Shown one piece after another: positions 9,381-21,931 of a stretch of 64,000 nucleotides of DNA (the stretch's first letter is position 1; the number at the start of each line of letters is the position of its first letter). Source of the stretch: Oreohelix idahoensis (lineage: Eukaryota; Mollusca; Gastropoda; Stylommatophora; Oreohelicidae); contig JAMPIV010005013.1 of NCBI GenBank assembly GCA_024509875.1, forward strand, positions 62,001-126,000. The letters run 5' to 3'. A program made the position numbers and the translations under genes. The notes under the pieces were generated by a model. That model worked only from the letters and a program-made list of their open reading frames with translations, ran no database searches and was not told the DNA's origin.

Positions 9381-9873
9381 TAATTCACAAGTAATAAGTA
9401 AAAACGTTTACATTGAACAGCAACAACAACTTTTACTTGCCTTTAAGATGATACAAATTCAAACAAAGTGGATTACACGGATCCAGCTTGATAATATCCT
9501 GGAGACATAAAGATATTCTGATATCATATCTTTCTATATCTAAAGGTAAAAAAATATGAACATTTTATGACACAGATTATAAGGAAGTCATGTTAATGAT
9601 ATTTTCAACATACCATAAAAGATACACTGCCATCACCGGTGTCAATACCTTGTCGAGGTATGGCGGCTTGCGTACCATGATTACCCCCAGAGCTATGCCA
9701 GCGGGAGTTTTACTCCTGGAAGGTTCTACCAAGCTGGACAGGTTTGCGCGGGCAGGGGTCAGACCAAAGCAGACACCCTGGTCCTCCAGGTTGGGAGTTT
9801 TAGCATAGGGCTGACACCCCTGTCTATGTAAAAAAAAAATGAAGTTACGAAAACAACAACGAATAAACAAACT

Positions 9874-12800
9874 TTGCTGCGGGACGGACATCCGGAGTCT
9901 GAGGCTCGTATGACTATCAGTGGTGAAAGCCGAAAGGAAGCCACTGACATGAGAACGGACGTCCTGACCGCAAAACATGATACAAGAATAGGATTTTGGA
10001 ATGTCAGGACAATGAATGAGACGGGTAAACTAAAACAAGTCACAGCAGAAATGAGAAACTATAGGTTACACATTCTAGGGATAAGCGAGAGCAGATGGAC
10101 AGGGGCAGTGTTACGCACAAATAATTACTTTTTTCAAAGCCTTTGTATGATCATTTTTCGTATGTATGATCATTTTTTGACTGAAGTGTGTATTATGTTT
10201 TTTACAGTCAAAGGGACATAATCCGAGTTATCGAGACTACAATTTTTTAGGAGTTTGCCTTCTCTTGTATAGAGACACGTTCGGTCTATAATTTCTTGAA
10301 CGAAGCGTGACCACATCTCCTTATTTGGTAGTACCAGTCAACTATGGTAGATGTCTGAAAACCTGTCTTAACGCTTCTTTTCATGACCATAAAAGGCGCG
10401 ACTGTGTAAGACTTTTATCTCGAATGTTCTTAGAATCGTCTTATTGTGAACGGCGACTCAGAGATTGTCGTTCTGCGCATGTCTCGACTTGGTTTTCGTT
10501 TGTTGTTCCGGCCAGCTCGGGGAGTTTAGAAATGGTCTAAGTCGCGAGCAGACGCGACCTGCGTCTTGTGATTTTCTGAGGGAAATACATTGTCTTTGTG
10601 AGTTAGTTAGCTAACTAGACTATTTCCCAGTATTATTCAAGCCTGCCTGGAGGCATATGTTCATGGTTGATTTTTCCGAAATAAGGTAATTCCTCTTGTA
10701 TCGAACTTTATGCTATCATCTAGAGGTTCGTCATTTTGTCGCCTTTTTGCTCGCCTGTGTGATTCAAAATGGAGAGGTACTTTGACTAGGATTAAGTCAC
10801 CGGTATCTTTATACCTGAACTAGTTATATATATATGGGTCGCTCTAGACCAACAAGACTATTGTCTGTGTTCCAGGATTCGTTATATCAGAGATCACGTC
10901 CAAGTCAGATGGCTAGACTTAGAAACATTATAAAGGTCGAGCTGACCTGTAATCCATGTATGCTATTCACGTGCAGACAGTAAACGGACTGATTGTATAC
11001 ATCTGATCTGCTAGCATCAGAAAGGGAATATTTATTATTGTCTATGAACAGTGATGATCTGCAGCTGACACTGTTGCAGAATTTATATATATATTATTTA
11101 TACAGCTTCATGAACTAGAACTCTATGATTTTGAATGCTGAACTCGTTGAACTATGTTGATGATATAAATATCCTGACTGTTTTGTGGCGTGCAATAAAT
11201 GGAAAAAATTATACAACGAAGTTACCATTTCTATGACTCTACACATCATGTTGCCTGTGTTATACCCTGTGAACTGTTTTACTACCACATACACAGCAAC
11301 ATCCTAAAATCAGAGAAGACACCTACATCTTGCACTTTAATACCAGGTGTCGATAGGGGTGGCAAGTGGTCGTCAATCTTATACGGAGCTAACGTACCTG
11401 GCATTGTGGCGCACCATTATCATTTAGCCTAAATCCACCCTTATCAGGCAGGAAAAGTTAAAACAGCAACTGGAGAAACAGTACTTTACTCTTGAAGAGA
11501 GGATGGACAGCACAATGAAGGTGTAGCCATTATTCTACAGAAAGGAATAGAAAGGACATTACTAGAATGGAAACCCATCAACAACAGACTGATAAGATTA
11601 AGATTGAGAGGTAGATTCACCAATACTACAATAATACAATGCTACGCACCAACAAATGACAGCGATGAAGAGGTCAAGGATGAATTCTATCAACAACTGC
11701 AGAAAGAAATGGAAGACACACCTAGATATGATCTTATTATAGTAATGGGAGACCTCAATGCGAAAGCTGGTACACACAATACATATAATGAAAGAGTAAT
11801 GGGGAAATGCGGCAGCGGAACAGCAAACGAAAATGGGGATAAATTAATAAGTTTCTGTAGTATTAACAACCTAGTCATTGGAGGAACACTTTTCCCACAT
11901 AAATAAATTCACAAATTAACATGGGAATCACCAAATGGTCGGGACAGAAACCAGATAGACCACATCATGATTAACGGTAGATGGAGACATGCGTTACAAG
12001 ATGTGAAGGTAAGAAGAGGTGCAGATGTGGGAAGTGATCACCATTTAGTAGTAGCAAAACTGAAAGTGAAACTAAGAAGGGCTGGACCAACTGTAACTAC
12101 ACAGAAAAGGTTTGACATCAGCAAATTGAAGGACCCCCTTACCAGAAAAGCTTTTGCGGCTGACATAAAGAAACGATATCAATTTGCCAAAAGTCAGGAA
12201 AAGACATTGACTCATGATATAGACCAGAAATTCAACACCATTTCAACAATATATAAGGAAAGCAGCAAATCATGCTTGGGATTCCAGGAAAGGAAGAAGC
12301 AAGACTAGATAACACCAGAAACATTAAACACCATAACACTGAGAAAGGAAATGAAAAGAAAGAAAACAGAAGCGAAGTCCCCCAGGTTAAAGCAACTATA
12401 TAGCGAACAGTACAGTCAGCTGGACAAGGAAGTTAAACGCCAAACCCGAGCCAACAAAAGGAATTTCCTAGACGACCTTGCAAGACAGGCAGAAGAGGCA
12501 GCACTGAGAAATGAACAAAGCACAGTATACAAAATAACTAAATTCATCAGCGGAAAACGAGGTGCAAACAATATTACATTAGTAAGAGATAAGCAAGGAA
12601 ATCTCATCACGACAGCAGAGGGACAGGAAACAAGATGGGCAGAGCACTTCAGAGAAACTCTGAACAAGGAACCACCAGAGACACAACTGAATGTTCCTGA
12701 GGCTGAAAACGATCTAGACATTCCACGAAAAGAAGGAATCATCACAGCAATCAAAGGGTTAAAGAACGGAAAAGCTCCTGGCCATGATAACTTAAATGCA

Positions 12801-14214
12801 GAGCTATTTAAGACAGACCCTGAGCTAGCAGCAGAACTATTAGAACCACTATTTGCACAAGTCTGGAAAACGGGGACAAAACCCTCAGAGTGGAACAAAA
12901 GAATAATTGTCAAATTGCCCAAGAAGGGAGATCTTGCAGACTGCAATAATTGGAGAGGAATCATTCTTCTCTCAGTTCCCAGCAAAATACTTGGCAGGAT
13001 AATTATACAGAGAATTTCAAAAGCAGTAGACCACAAACTGAGGAAAGAACAAGCAGGATTTAGAAAGAACAGAAGATGTGTAGATCATATATTCACTCTC
13101 AGGAACATTATAGAGCAGTGCTCAGAATGGCAAAGACAGCTGTACATTAATTTCGTTGATTTTGAAAAGGCTTTTGACAGCATACATAGGGACAGTTTAT
13201 GGAAAATACTGAGGGCTTATGGAATTCCAAGCTGCATAGTGTCAATCATAAAAAGCCTCTATGCCAACTTTATGTGTAGTGTTGGGCAGAGCAACCTAAC
13301 CTTTGAGGTGAAGACAGGGATGCCCCTTATCAACCACTCTATTTTTAACAGTCATAGATTGGGTGATGCGCCAGACAACAGAGGGCAGTCCAAGAGGAAT
13401 AAGATGGACTACATTTTCTACATTGGAAGATCTGAAATATGCAGATGACATTGCACTACTAGCACATTCACATCAACACATCCAGGAAAAAATGGATAGA
13501 CTTAATAAGTTGAGCCAGCAGGTGGGCTTGAACATCAATTTAAAGAAGTCAGAGGTCATGACGCTCAATGTGAGCAACCCTGAGCCCATATCAGTAAGGA
13601 ATCAGCAACTGGTACAGACAGACACCTTCACATACCTAGGATGCATAGTAACACCAGACGGCGGGGCAGGCAAAGACATCAACATCAGATCGAATAAGGC
13701 AAGAACAGCCTTTTTTAGCCTAAACAACATCTGGAAGTCCTCTCAATACAGCACAAGCACAAAATTAAGATTATATCAGAGCTGTGTGCTTTCTGTGCTT
13801 CTCTATGATGCGGAATGCTGGGGAGTTACAGAGAAGGAAATGTCGAAATTGTCCTCTTTTCACACAACATGCCTAAGAAAAATTCACCGAATCTTTTGGC
13901 CGAATACCATCACCAACCAAGATCTGCTTACTCGGAGCAAGCAAGAGGACATGCACACCATCATAGCTGGCAGACGCTGGAGCTGGGTTGGCCATGTCCT
14001 CAGAAGAGACCCCGATGCCATCACAAGAACAGCTATGCTTTGGACCCCTGAAGGAAAACGAAAGAGAGGCCGACCAAAAACAACCTGGCGGAGGACTGTG
14101 GAGGCTGAAAGAACCAGAGTTGGGGCACTGTACGAAGGATGGCCGCCGACCGAGCAAAGTGGAATCAATTTTGTTGATGCCCTACAAGACGCCACTAGGC
14201 GTGATGGCCACTGA
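9874..14214 (+). pseudogene. LINE-alpha endonuclease-reverse transcriptase, disrupted
   Basis: Endonuclease: TRIGFWNVRTMNE and GISESRW before the solo LTR, then IIQCYAPTND, MGDLNAKAG and DHHLVVAK after it. RT: FVDFEKAFDSI (motif A) and YADDIALLAHS (motif C). The C-terminal tail is GRPKTTWRR to ALQDATRRDGH. Breaks are stops at about 11492, 11904 and 12306, and a small deletion near 13320-13360 that removes part of the motif-B loop and shifts frame. It is not functional. Confidence 0.88.
10109..11446. mobile_element. Solo LTR (1,338 bp) inserted in LINE-alpha
   Basis: It starts TGTTACGCAC, ends CTTATCA, and is flanked by the 5-bp duplication GGCAG at 10104-10108 and 11447-11451. The interrupted LINE frame resumes directly after it. 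An AATAAA lies at 11194-11199. No coding capacity is visible. The first bases resemble the Gypsy LTR at 23666 (TGTTACGTAC), suggesting a related family. Confidence 0.85.
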
Positions 14215-14269
14215 CTGCTTTGACGGTCGGCGGCTAAGGATCAAAGAAAGAAAGAAAATAAAAGATACA

Positions 14270-14524
14270 ATTCAATACAGTGTTTGTTATATCTTAAGCC
14301 ATTGTAAGCCCGATTTGCACCATTTTGGTGGGGCCCCTAGACTTTTGATTATTTTGGATTAGATATCAGGAATATATGCTATTTCACTGAATTAAAAATA
14401 AAGTTATAGTATTTATTAGCTATATTTTGACAAAAAAGTGTGTTAAAAGAAAACCATATTAATAAAAAGAAATATTTCTTGCTGTCTGTTATGTAGATTT
14501 TTTAAAAATATATGAGAGCTGCGT
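14270..14524. other. Intron 7 sequence without a recognised element
   Basis: AT-rich DNA between two LINE-alpha pieces; nothing recognised. Confidence 0.5.
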
Positions 14525-14945
14525 AATTTCTGTACGGCGCAGAATGCTGGAGTAACAGAAAAGAAAATGTCCAAATTGTCCTCTTCCCACAACTGCGCAA
14601 GGAAAATTCTTCAAATTTTCTGGTCAAATACTATCACCAACCAAGAACTGCTAACTCGGAGCCACCAAGAAGACATGCGCACCATCATAGCGGGTAGATG
14701 CTGGAATTGGGTTGGCCATATCCTCAGAACTGCCATGCCATGGACTACAGAAGGAAAGCAAAAGCAAGGATGGCCAAAAGCCACCTGGCGGAGAACTGTG
14801 GAGGTAGAGATACTAAGCATGAACCAGAGCTGGGGCACCACATAAAGTTTGTTGCTGCCCTACAAGACGGCACCAGGCGTGATGGTCACTGATTGCTTTG
14901 TCAGTCAGTGGCCAAGGACCAAAGAAGATACTAATAAACAGAAAT
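14525..14945 (+). mobile_element. LINE-alpha relic, C-terminal 130 codons
   Basis: KMSKLSSSHN, NTITNQELLTRSHQEDM and RCWNWVGHILR match the end of the full copy at 9627-14257. The tail is again AAGGACCAAAGAAG. It is a 5'-truncated copy. Confidence 0.8.
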
Positions 14946-15049
14946 ATTTCTTCCTGTCTGATCTGCAGATTCTTTCAAACCATTTGGTTTTTTTTTTTTT
15001 TTTTGCTTTTTCAAAGTCCGTGGATTCTCAATACCTTACAAGGCTTGAC

Positions 15050-15300
15050 GTGGTATGGCAAGATCATGGAAATGATGACAAGAACTTGACAAGTGGCAGT
15101 GGAACAATAAATTAAAAGAAGACGCTGGATAGAACATGCACTGAGAAAACCTACTGATAGCATTACCAGACAGTCCCTTTTCTGGAATACCCAGGGTAAG
15201 AGGTAGAAGACGACCAAAGAACACAAGAGAACATAAAGGGGATAAAGAAGATACAGAAGATACAGAAAGACCTATGCTCCTTAGGAGGTTAAAGGTGAAA
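15050..15300 (+). mobile_element. LINE-beta relic, C-terminus
   Basis: The reading contains [18 protein letters not shown] and TQGKR, then KNTREHKGD, the LINE-beta C-terminal signature. Frames are broken. Confidence 0.65.
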
Positions 15301-16544
15301 GTAGAATGTCTGTGGATAATACCGCAAGGTTGTTGAGCCTATCCTAGAGCATGTTTGACCTAGGATATATTCGTACCTATTTGATCAATTTTAATTTGGA
15401 ATAGCTTATTTTCCCTGACGTCGAAGTGACTTGAATTGTCTAAAATGTGCAGAGCAAAACAAAAAAATTAATATAAATTTGAAATCCAGTAGTTCTCTCA
15501 TTCAAAAAAAGGAATTTCAGGATGATTTTCAAAAGCTTCCCAATGTATGGAAAAGGAATTATAGGCTTCAGTGCTCCCATTTTCTCAGCCCGCATGACTA
15601 CGCAAATCTGTTAATTTTACAAACTTGACAAGTTCATTTCCCTCAATTCACTTGATGTATGTTGGCACAATTTCAAATTTGCAGCACATTTTTGGAGTTT
15701 GTTGAAAAAATTCACTTTATTAGTAAACTGCGTATGTAATGTATGCGATCATTTCTGTGAAATGAAGTTACCATTCGGTAAAATAAAATTTAATTTGGAT
15801 TTTCCACCATTCTGTTGATGGACATGCAGGAGGTAGCGGAGATAAAAGAGCATTGTTTTTAGATGTACAAGGGGTTTGAATTTTTCAGCCTGAGAAAGTA
15901 TAAACTGTACATTCCTGACCCATACCAATTAATATTGTAATGATGGTTCCAAACCTGTAAGAGTAACAATTATGTTTGTAGTCTGCCAAAATGTGAAGTC
16001 CTGCCAGCAGGGTGGAACATAAGCAATATGATATTACATTCTGTATTGAACTGGTATGGAATTCACTCTGTTCCATATTTTTCTCATGCATTGATGCAGC
16101 CATCTTCTGGTATTGTTCAGTAACCAAGCGCGCTAAGTTACACATGTGAAATTGCTGTACGCAAGTTAAAATTTACTTACCAGTCCTACAGTGACCTGAA
16201 GGTCTTTTACATTTGGACATGCACCCTAATATAACCGACTAGGTTGAACGGGATGCGCCTTGCCAAAACGTGGCAAAATTTTATTTAAAAAAACAAAAAA
16301 CTTACCAGACAGATGTTTCTGTTTGATAATTTTTGAATTTTTTTTCACATACATTTTCACTACAAGACATTTATTTTTATGTACAACTTTTTATTTACAA
16401 CTCAAAAATATATATCAAATTTTGCTACAACATGATGCGCAGAAATAGAACAACAACATGATGCACAGAAATAGAACAACATAGAAGGATGACATTACAG
16501 CATAACATAAATACACAATGCTACTGCACAAGCTCATCTTGTAA
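15301..16544. other. Intron 7 stretch with no recognised gene
   Basis: About 1.2 kb of AT-rich DNA. A 65-codon plus-strand frame at 15431-15628 has no recognisable family. A 22-bp unit (CAACATGATGCRCAGAAATA) is tandemly duplicated at 16430-16478. Confidence 0.5.
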
Positions 16545-17010
16545 AATCTTCTTGGATCCTTAGTTTCTGACTGACACAGAAGACAGTGGCCATCACGCCT
16601 AGGTTGTTTTTGGTCTGCCTCTCTTTCACCATCCTTCAGGGGTCCATAGCATAGCAGTTCTGGTGATAGAGTCCCTTCTGAGGACCTGGTCAACCCAGTT
16701 CCAGCGTCTGCTCACAATGACGGTGTGCATGCCTGTTTGACTGCACTGTGGCAGTAGTTCCTGGTTGGAGATGGTAATTCGAAGAATTTTCCTTAGGCAG
16801 GTTGTGTGGAAAGAGGATAATCTGGACATTTCCTTTTCTGTTACTCTCCAGCACTCCACGCCATACAAAAGTACGCAACTCTCGTATAATCTTAATTTGG
16901 TGTTTGTGCTGTAGTGAGAAGATTTCCAAATTTTGTTTAGATTTGCAAAATCTGTTCTGGCTTTATTCATTCAGTTACTGATGTCTTTGCTTGTTCTACC
17001 GTCTGGTGTT
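16545..17010 (-). mobile_element. LINE-alpha relic, C-terminal region
   Basis: The minus reading NKARTDFANLNKIWKSSHYS, then KEMSRLSSFHTTCLRKI and RRWNWVDQVLRR, matches LINE-alpha. The last residues are missing and frames shift near 16690 and 16900. Confidence 0.8.
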
Positions 17011-17269
17011 ACTATACTTCCTAGATATGTAAACGTATTTGTTTGCTCCATCTTGTATCATAATAATAAGAAATATTTTCTTAAAATATAACATGCACAA
17101 CAATGACAATATGCCTCAAGATATTAACAATTAGTTTTAGTCTTTTTAAAAACCCTACAGCATTACTGATAGTTATCTTCTGTATATAATATTCCTCAAT
17201 GGGCGTTTAACTGGATCCTTTACCTTTACCCCTTTATCTTCCGTATATATTTTCTTCTTTTTTTTTATC

Positions 17270-17405
17270 CCTACGGAGCATGGAGACACCAGTTCAGCCG
17301 GTCCCTTGCAGGAAACCTGCACCAAAGATTTCATGCTGTGCTCGCAGTGGTAGCTTCTGTAGTAATGTCTTTGACACAACAAAGCTGCCAGCCACATATA
17401 CAATC
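17270..17405. repeat. LINE-beta 5'-leader repeat, copy 1
   Basis: Shares GTCCCTTGCAGGAAACCTGC and the GTGGTAGCTTCTGTAGTAAT region with copies at 17695, 23060, 41590 and 48650. At 48535 the repeat is continuous with LINE-beta coding sequence, which identifies it as that family's leader region. Confidence 0.55.
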
Positions 17406-17495
17406 TTCTTCTTCATTCACCCTCAGACTTCTACGTTGATGACTCTAATAAAGGCAGTACAATTTACCAAGCAACAGTTACATTTCATCACTAAC

Positions 17496-17648
17496 CTGCA
17501 GACACTGTACCATCACTGTCTCATCTCCACCATAGTTACTTTCAAACTTGTACAAATAATAATGAGCATTAGGATTTCTACAGTTCCTTTCTCTATATGA
17601 TACTAGGATGTTACGGGCTTCGTCTATTTTTCCATAGTACTGATGTAT
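17496..17648 (-). CDS. TAF1A: TAF1A coding exon 7
   Basis: A 153-bp exon, phase 0 to phase 0, with acceptor TTAATTTCTCTTGCAG and donor CTGCAG|GTTAGT. It encodes IHQYYGKIDEARNILVSY, then NPNAHYYLYKF. Human TAF1A has EFYGDRDGAQEVL and NPNAHIYLYNF at this place (remembered). This is the strongest single match in the gene. Confidence 0.9.
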
Positions 17649-17694
17649 CTGCAAGAGAAATTAAGTTACTTTTCATCATCATTTTCCTTTTTGC

Positions 17695-17865
17695 TCCACA
17701 TAGCCACCACCGCTGCTTATTCCCTTGCAGGAAGCCTGCATCATGAAATCACATGCTCTTACAGTGGTGGCTTCACAAGCAACCTGTTTTACATGATGAG
17801 GTTGCCAACCTCCATACACAACCTCGTGTTAGTTGCATTGCGCTATATGCCTGAAGGAATGTGAC
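17695..17865. repeat. LINE-beta 5'-leader repeat, copy 2
   Basis: It carries CCTTGCAGGAAGCCTGCA and two nested inverted repeats: CCACCACCGCTG with CAGTGGTGG, and ATGAGGTTG with CAACCTC. It sits 46 bp upstream of TAF1A exon 7. Confidence 0.6.
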
Positions 17866-18873
17866 AGAGGTTATGAAAATAGATTTCATATATCTACATT
17901 TTTCTTCCACCTGGCTTTCACCGGGCTTCCTTATTAGTTATGCACGTTTTGTTAATGTAAAACCCTCCTACACTTAGATATCTGTCTCTTTCTTAATTTA
18001 GCCACGCCTATATTTTTCTTTCTTTCTCTACTGTCTTATAGGCACTAGGAACGTTTACAATCAGACCGTTGTAATAGTGACAGGTAGATGGAACGTGTAG
18101 AGAGGGGACGAGGTGGTAGATTTGTAGAGAACCAAGGGCGACTATTCAAAAAGTCACACTTTTGGCAAAGGGGGAGATAAGCTAATGAAGATAAGACATA
18201 TTTTTGGTAGACATTGGTCAGGGGGAATAAATCTGAGAGAAAAGGGAAGATAATCACAGTTACCCCCACCTACCTCCGTTTGTTCGGAACGTAGTAGATA
18301 TGGTGAGAGTCGCCAGATCAAAAGACTGTTCGCTCGTTGCCAGAGTCTGCAAGCGGTAAAAGGTGGCAATTTTAGCTTTGATTCGCAGATCAACCGGAGA
18401 AATCTCCAAAATCTGAGCGAAGGTGTCAAAACTAGCAAGTGCTAGTGAATTTCTACCCATTTAAGATATATACCGCATCCTTTAAAATCCATTATTCAGT
18501 ACCCACAGATTTATTTCAGAACATCTAGCTTCAATTCTAGAACCATTTGTATTAATGGAGTTTCTTAGTTTTCATTGGAGATTGTTTTAATTTATGTGTT
18601 TGCGGTAAATATTATACTAGACGTTTGAGGGATTTAATTGTTAAGTCCATCATGATATTTCACTAAGATTTTCTGTGTAGTGTGATTTACTGGTTAAGGT
18701 CCGTCAATTACACTTCACTAGGATTTTGTTGTGTGTTAATTGACTAGCAGAATAAAAATAATCTATAGCAAAATTGTTCCGGCTGTAGCGTTAATCTAAC
18801 TGATATTAACCAGTAAGAGATATTTTAATCAACTAGTAAATGCACTATTCATTATGAGTACTGACGAAATATA
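17866..18873. other. Intron 6 stretch with no recognised gene
   Basis: About 1 kb with no coding frame I recognise. A more GC-balanced block lies at 18040-18450. Mariner inserted at its high-coordinate end. Confidence 0.5.
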
Positions 18874-20260
18874 CAGTGTGTCCGGCAGATTCACTACCAA
18901 TAACAAATGTAAATATTTCTTATACTAATAATAGCAGACCAATCGGATTTTGATTTTCTGTTAGGCAAACTCATTAAGTTTCAGTAGCAACTCACCAAGT
19001 TTCAGTAGATCTCCACCAAGTTTCAGTAGATCTCCACATGAGCGCCTTTAGTGGCTCGAAGAATGTCAAGACGGTATTCTTATCTCTCTCCACGTGTTTT
19101 GCAGCATCTGAGCTGTGATGGATGCACAAGCGTCAAATATTCACTGCCGAAGATTATCCAGTCCCTGCACCGGAGTTTGATAGACAAAGCTTTTTACGTA
19201 TCCCCATAGAAAGAAATCTAAGGGGGTCAAATCTGGTGACCTTGGTGGCCAATCAATGGGACCTAATCTTCCAATCCATCTGTCTGGAAATTGTTGATGA
19301 AGGTAGTTTCTTACTTCATTGGCATAGTGTGGAGGTGCTCCATCTTGGTGGAATATGAATCCTTCTGGTATCCTAGGAACTGCAAAATTTTGCAGCATGT
19401 TTAGGTATGTTGCTCCTCTGACTGGCTTCGGTGAAGAAAAATGGCCCGATCACATAATTCGAGGTTAAGGCACACCACACGTTAAGTTTAGGGCTGTCTC
19501 GCTCATGCTCCATTACGACATGTGGGTTTTCATTTCCCCATATCCTACAATTATGCCGGTGAACTTTGCCACAAGTGTGAAAGGTCGTTTCATCGGAGAA
19601 TACCACACAATTGAGAAATTCATTGTCATCATCGAGGTGACAAAGCACTGCATTTGCGAACTCGGCCCGTCTGGGTTTATCATTTGGCTGTAACTTCTGC
19701 ACTAGCTGAATCTTGTAGGCTCTAAGCCACAATCTTTTGTGCACAATGTCGTGAACAGTAGATTTTGGAATAACCAATTCTCCACTTGCCCGTCGAATGG
19801 ATTTCCGCGGGCTACGTTGAAAAGCTTCGCTAACTGCTTCAACTCTATCTGGAGACAACGCTTCATTGCCGCTTCCCTTCTTTCTCAACAAAGAACCTGT
19901 TTCCAACAGTTGCTTGTGCCATTTCACTATGGTTTGTCGCTCTGGAGGTTTCTGTCCATATTCCTGCTTGAATCTCCTTTGCACAACAATGGGAAACTTT
20001 AATTCCGCAAGCCAATCACAGCATTGCACTTTCTGCTGCACCGTGAACTCTGCCATTTTCTCACTACATGTGTCCTCACATTCCGCGGCTGCGCATTACG
20101 TATGCGTTATCTGCACATTATCGGACAATTTATCAATTATCTCACTGCTCTTAGAATGTGATGGTTTCTATACGAGGTAACCATAAAAAAATAATTCTAA
20201 CTTACATGGATGAGGAAATATTGACATTTGTTATTGGTAGTGATTCTGCCGGACACGCTG
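18874..20260 (-). mobile_element. Mariner-type transposon of the DD41D group
   Basis: TIRs of about 46 bp with three mismatches start CAGTGTGTCCGGCAGATTCA (18874) and, read inward from 20260, CAGCGTGTCCGGCAGAATCA. TA flanks both ends (18872-18873, 20261-20262). The element is 1,387 bp with a single minus-strand transposase. Confidence 0.92.
19040..20056 (-). pseudogene. DD41D mariner transposase, nearly intact
   Basis: ATG at 20056; HTH region to about residue 110; FSDETTFH (first Asp), FHQDGAPPHY (second Asp) and SPDLTPLDFFLWGY (third Asp). I count 41 residues between the second and third Asp, the spacing of the rosa/VISITOR-type group. Two defects: a single-base frameshift near 19385-19398, and TGA at about 19150 where CGA (NLRQR) is expected. 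Reading on past the stop adds about 35 in-frame residues. Confidence 0.88.
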
Positions 20261-20262
20261 TA

Positions 20263-21931
20263 TGTGTATTTCTAATTCATGATGATTAATTTTGTAAATG
20301 ACTAGAATTTATTTCACGGGGGTTTTAAACGATAAAATAAGCTCTAAGCTTGTAGTTCTAATTAAAGTTAAATAACCAAAGTAGATAATATTGTATTTTA
20401 CGCGGGTTAGGATAGGTTTGAGAAACTATATTGTGGTTAAGTATTTTTTCTTCCTATATCTAGTACTGGGTCAAACCCAAAATCTACCAGCGGTCTAATC
20501 TGAGAATAACGGACCTAAGTCCAACAATACACAAAGAACATTCATATATAACTACCGGGTTTTCAAGGTGAACCTGTCTGGTCTCTTGTTTACACCCAGA
20601 AAGAGACAGAGTACCAACCCAAAGAATATTAAGAGTAAATTGTAACTGGACCTATAGCTCTCCAGATTTCTTGTTCTTAATTTTCATATACATTCAGCCC
20701 GTTGTGGCGACATAATCAAACACTGACATTGCCCGACTATCGACCATTTGTGGTGTGACAAGGAATTTTTATACTGAGAGAAGTTACATACCTGACATTC
20801 CTTTATGTATTGGAATCTCAAGCTACTGACACTGTGAGCACTGTTAAGTTTTACCTGGACTAATTAATGTGACATAAACTGAAATCCAACTAACAGTAAT
20901 GAAATAAATGTTCCCCGAAGAAGAGGATTTAACCAGTCTTTGAGGAGCTGGGGTTCATTTCGCCAAAATAACACTGGATTTGCTGTGTGACCCATGAAAC
21001 TATGTTCCAGACATTGTTAATCAACAATTAGGTAAGAACGAATGAACGTGGCCACGGTCGTCTGAGAAGAGAGAAAGAAGAAATGAATAATTCTCATACT
21101 GTATAATCCATGTACTCACTTTGTAGTGCTTTTCTTATGTTTTTTTTCTAATACTGTTCATTTCAGAATAGATTAACTTAGAACCTCTGTTCTTTACAGT
21201 ATAGGCAAATTCTAGACCATAGCGCAAATCTCTTTGACCTTTTGGGGTTTAATAACTTCTTCTAACGGGATCTTGTCTCAACAGAGGGAGGGGAGATTAC
21301 ACTTATGAGTCTATTTCTTTATTAATTCTGTAACCTATGATTTGTATATTCTGATATTTTGTTATAATAACTGATTTGAAGTTTTCTTTATGGTAAATAA
21401 AAGTAACATAAAACTTAATTACTTGTGTCGGTCAGCTAGTCCCAATACCCATACTCCATTACTATAGTTTTCACGTTTGTGCGTCTAATTGTTGTCACTT
21501 ATCTGTGTGTGTGAGTATGTGAGTGGTGGATATATATTTATATACACATATAATATAGAAAGGGAACCGTCTGAACAACTAATTTTAGCCGTAACCGATA
21601 GGCTGGACTAGAGTAGCTTCTCAAATCCAGGGACAGACTCTACCTTTTCACCAACTCACTAGTGAAAATCTATCTGTTTACCTTATCTCGCACTGAGTCA
21701 TCACCTTTGTCAGTTCTATTCAGACGGGACCCAACATTGTTCTTAATCACCTATCGGAAATTTACGACAAGGAACAATAGTCCTATTCTTTCTTTGGTTC
21801 ATCAAAGACCTCAAGAACAACCAGTGCAAAGTTACTTACACTGTGTAGAAATATTTGTGTCTTAGAGAACACTTACACCTGTATGACTTAGGTGGACAGT
21901 ACATGGGTAGCTCTGGTAAAGCTAGCTTGGT
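20263..21931. other. Intron 6 stretch, possibly a decayed LTR element
   Basis: There is no coding frame of known family. A purine run GAGGGAGGGGAGATTACAC near 21283 resembles a polypurine tract before an LTR. I could not find a matching second LTR, so this stays unassigned. Confidence 0.35.

Larger units (their letters stand above)
9627..14257 (+). mobile_element. LINE-alpha (RTE-like), near full length, interrupted by a solo LTR
   Basis: A 12-bp target duplication ATAAAAGATACA at 9615-9626 and 14258-14269 fixes the boundaries. A 5' leader (9627-9873) precedes a single endonuclease-RT frame. The 3' end is a short GAAA-rich tail. Without the solo LTR (10109-11446) the element is about 3.3 kb, the usual size for RTE-type LINEs. 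It lies antisense to TAF1A in intron 7. Confidence 0.9.

Noticed and set aside
16190..16260. Extra TAF1A exon ending at GGACTG|GTAAGT on the minus strand
   Set aside because: The donor is good, but the in-phase reading contains a stop and no similarity to the protein.
20263..21931. Complete LTR retrotransposon around a purine tract near 21283
   Set aside because: No second LTR, target duplication or coding sequence could be found.
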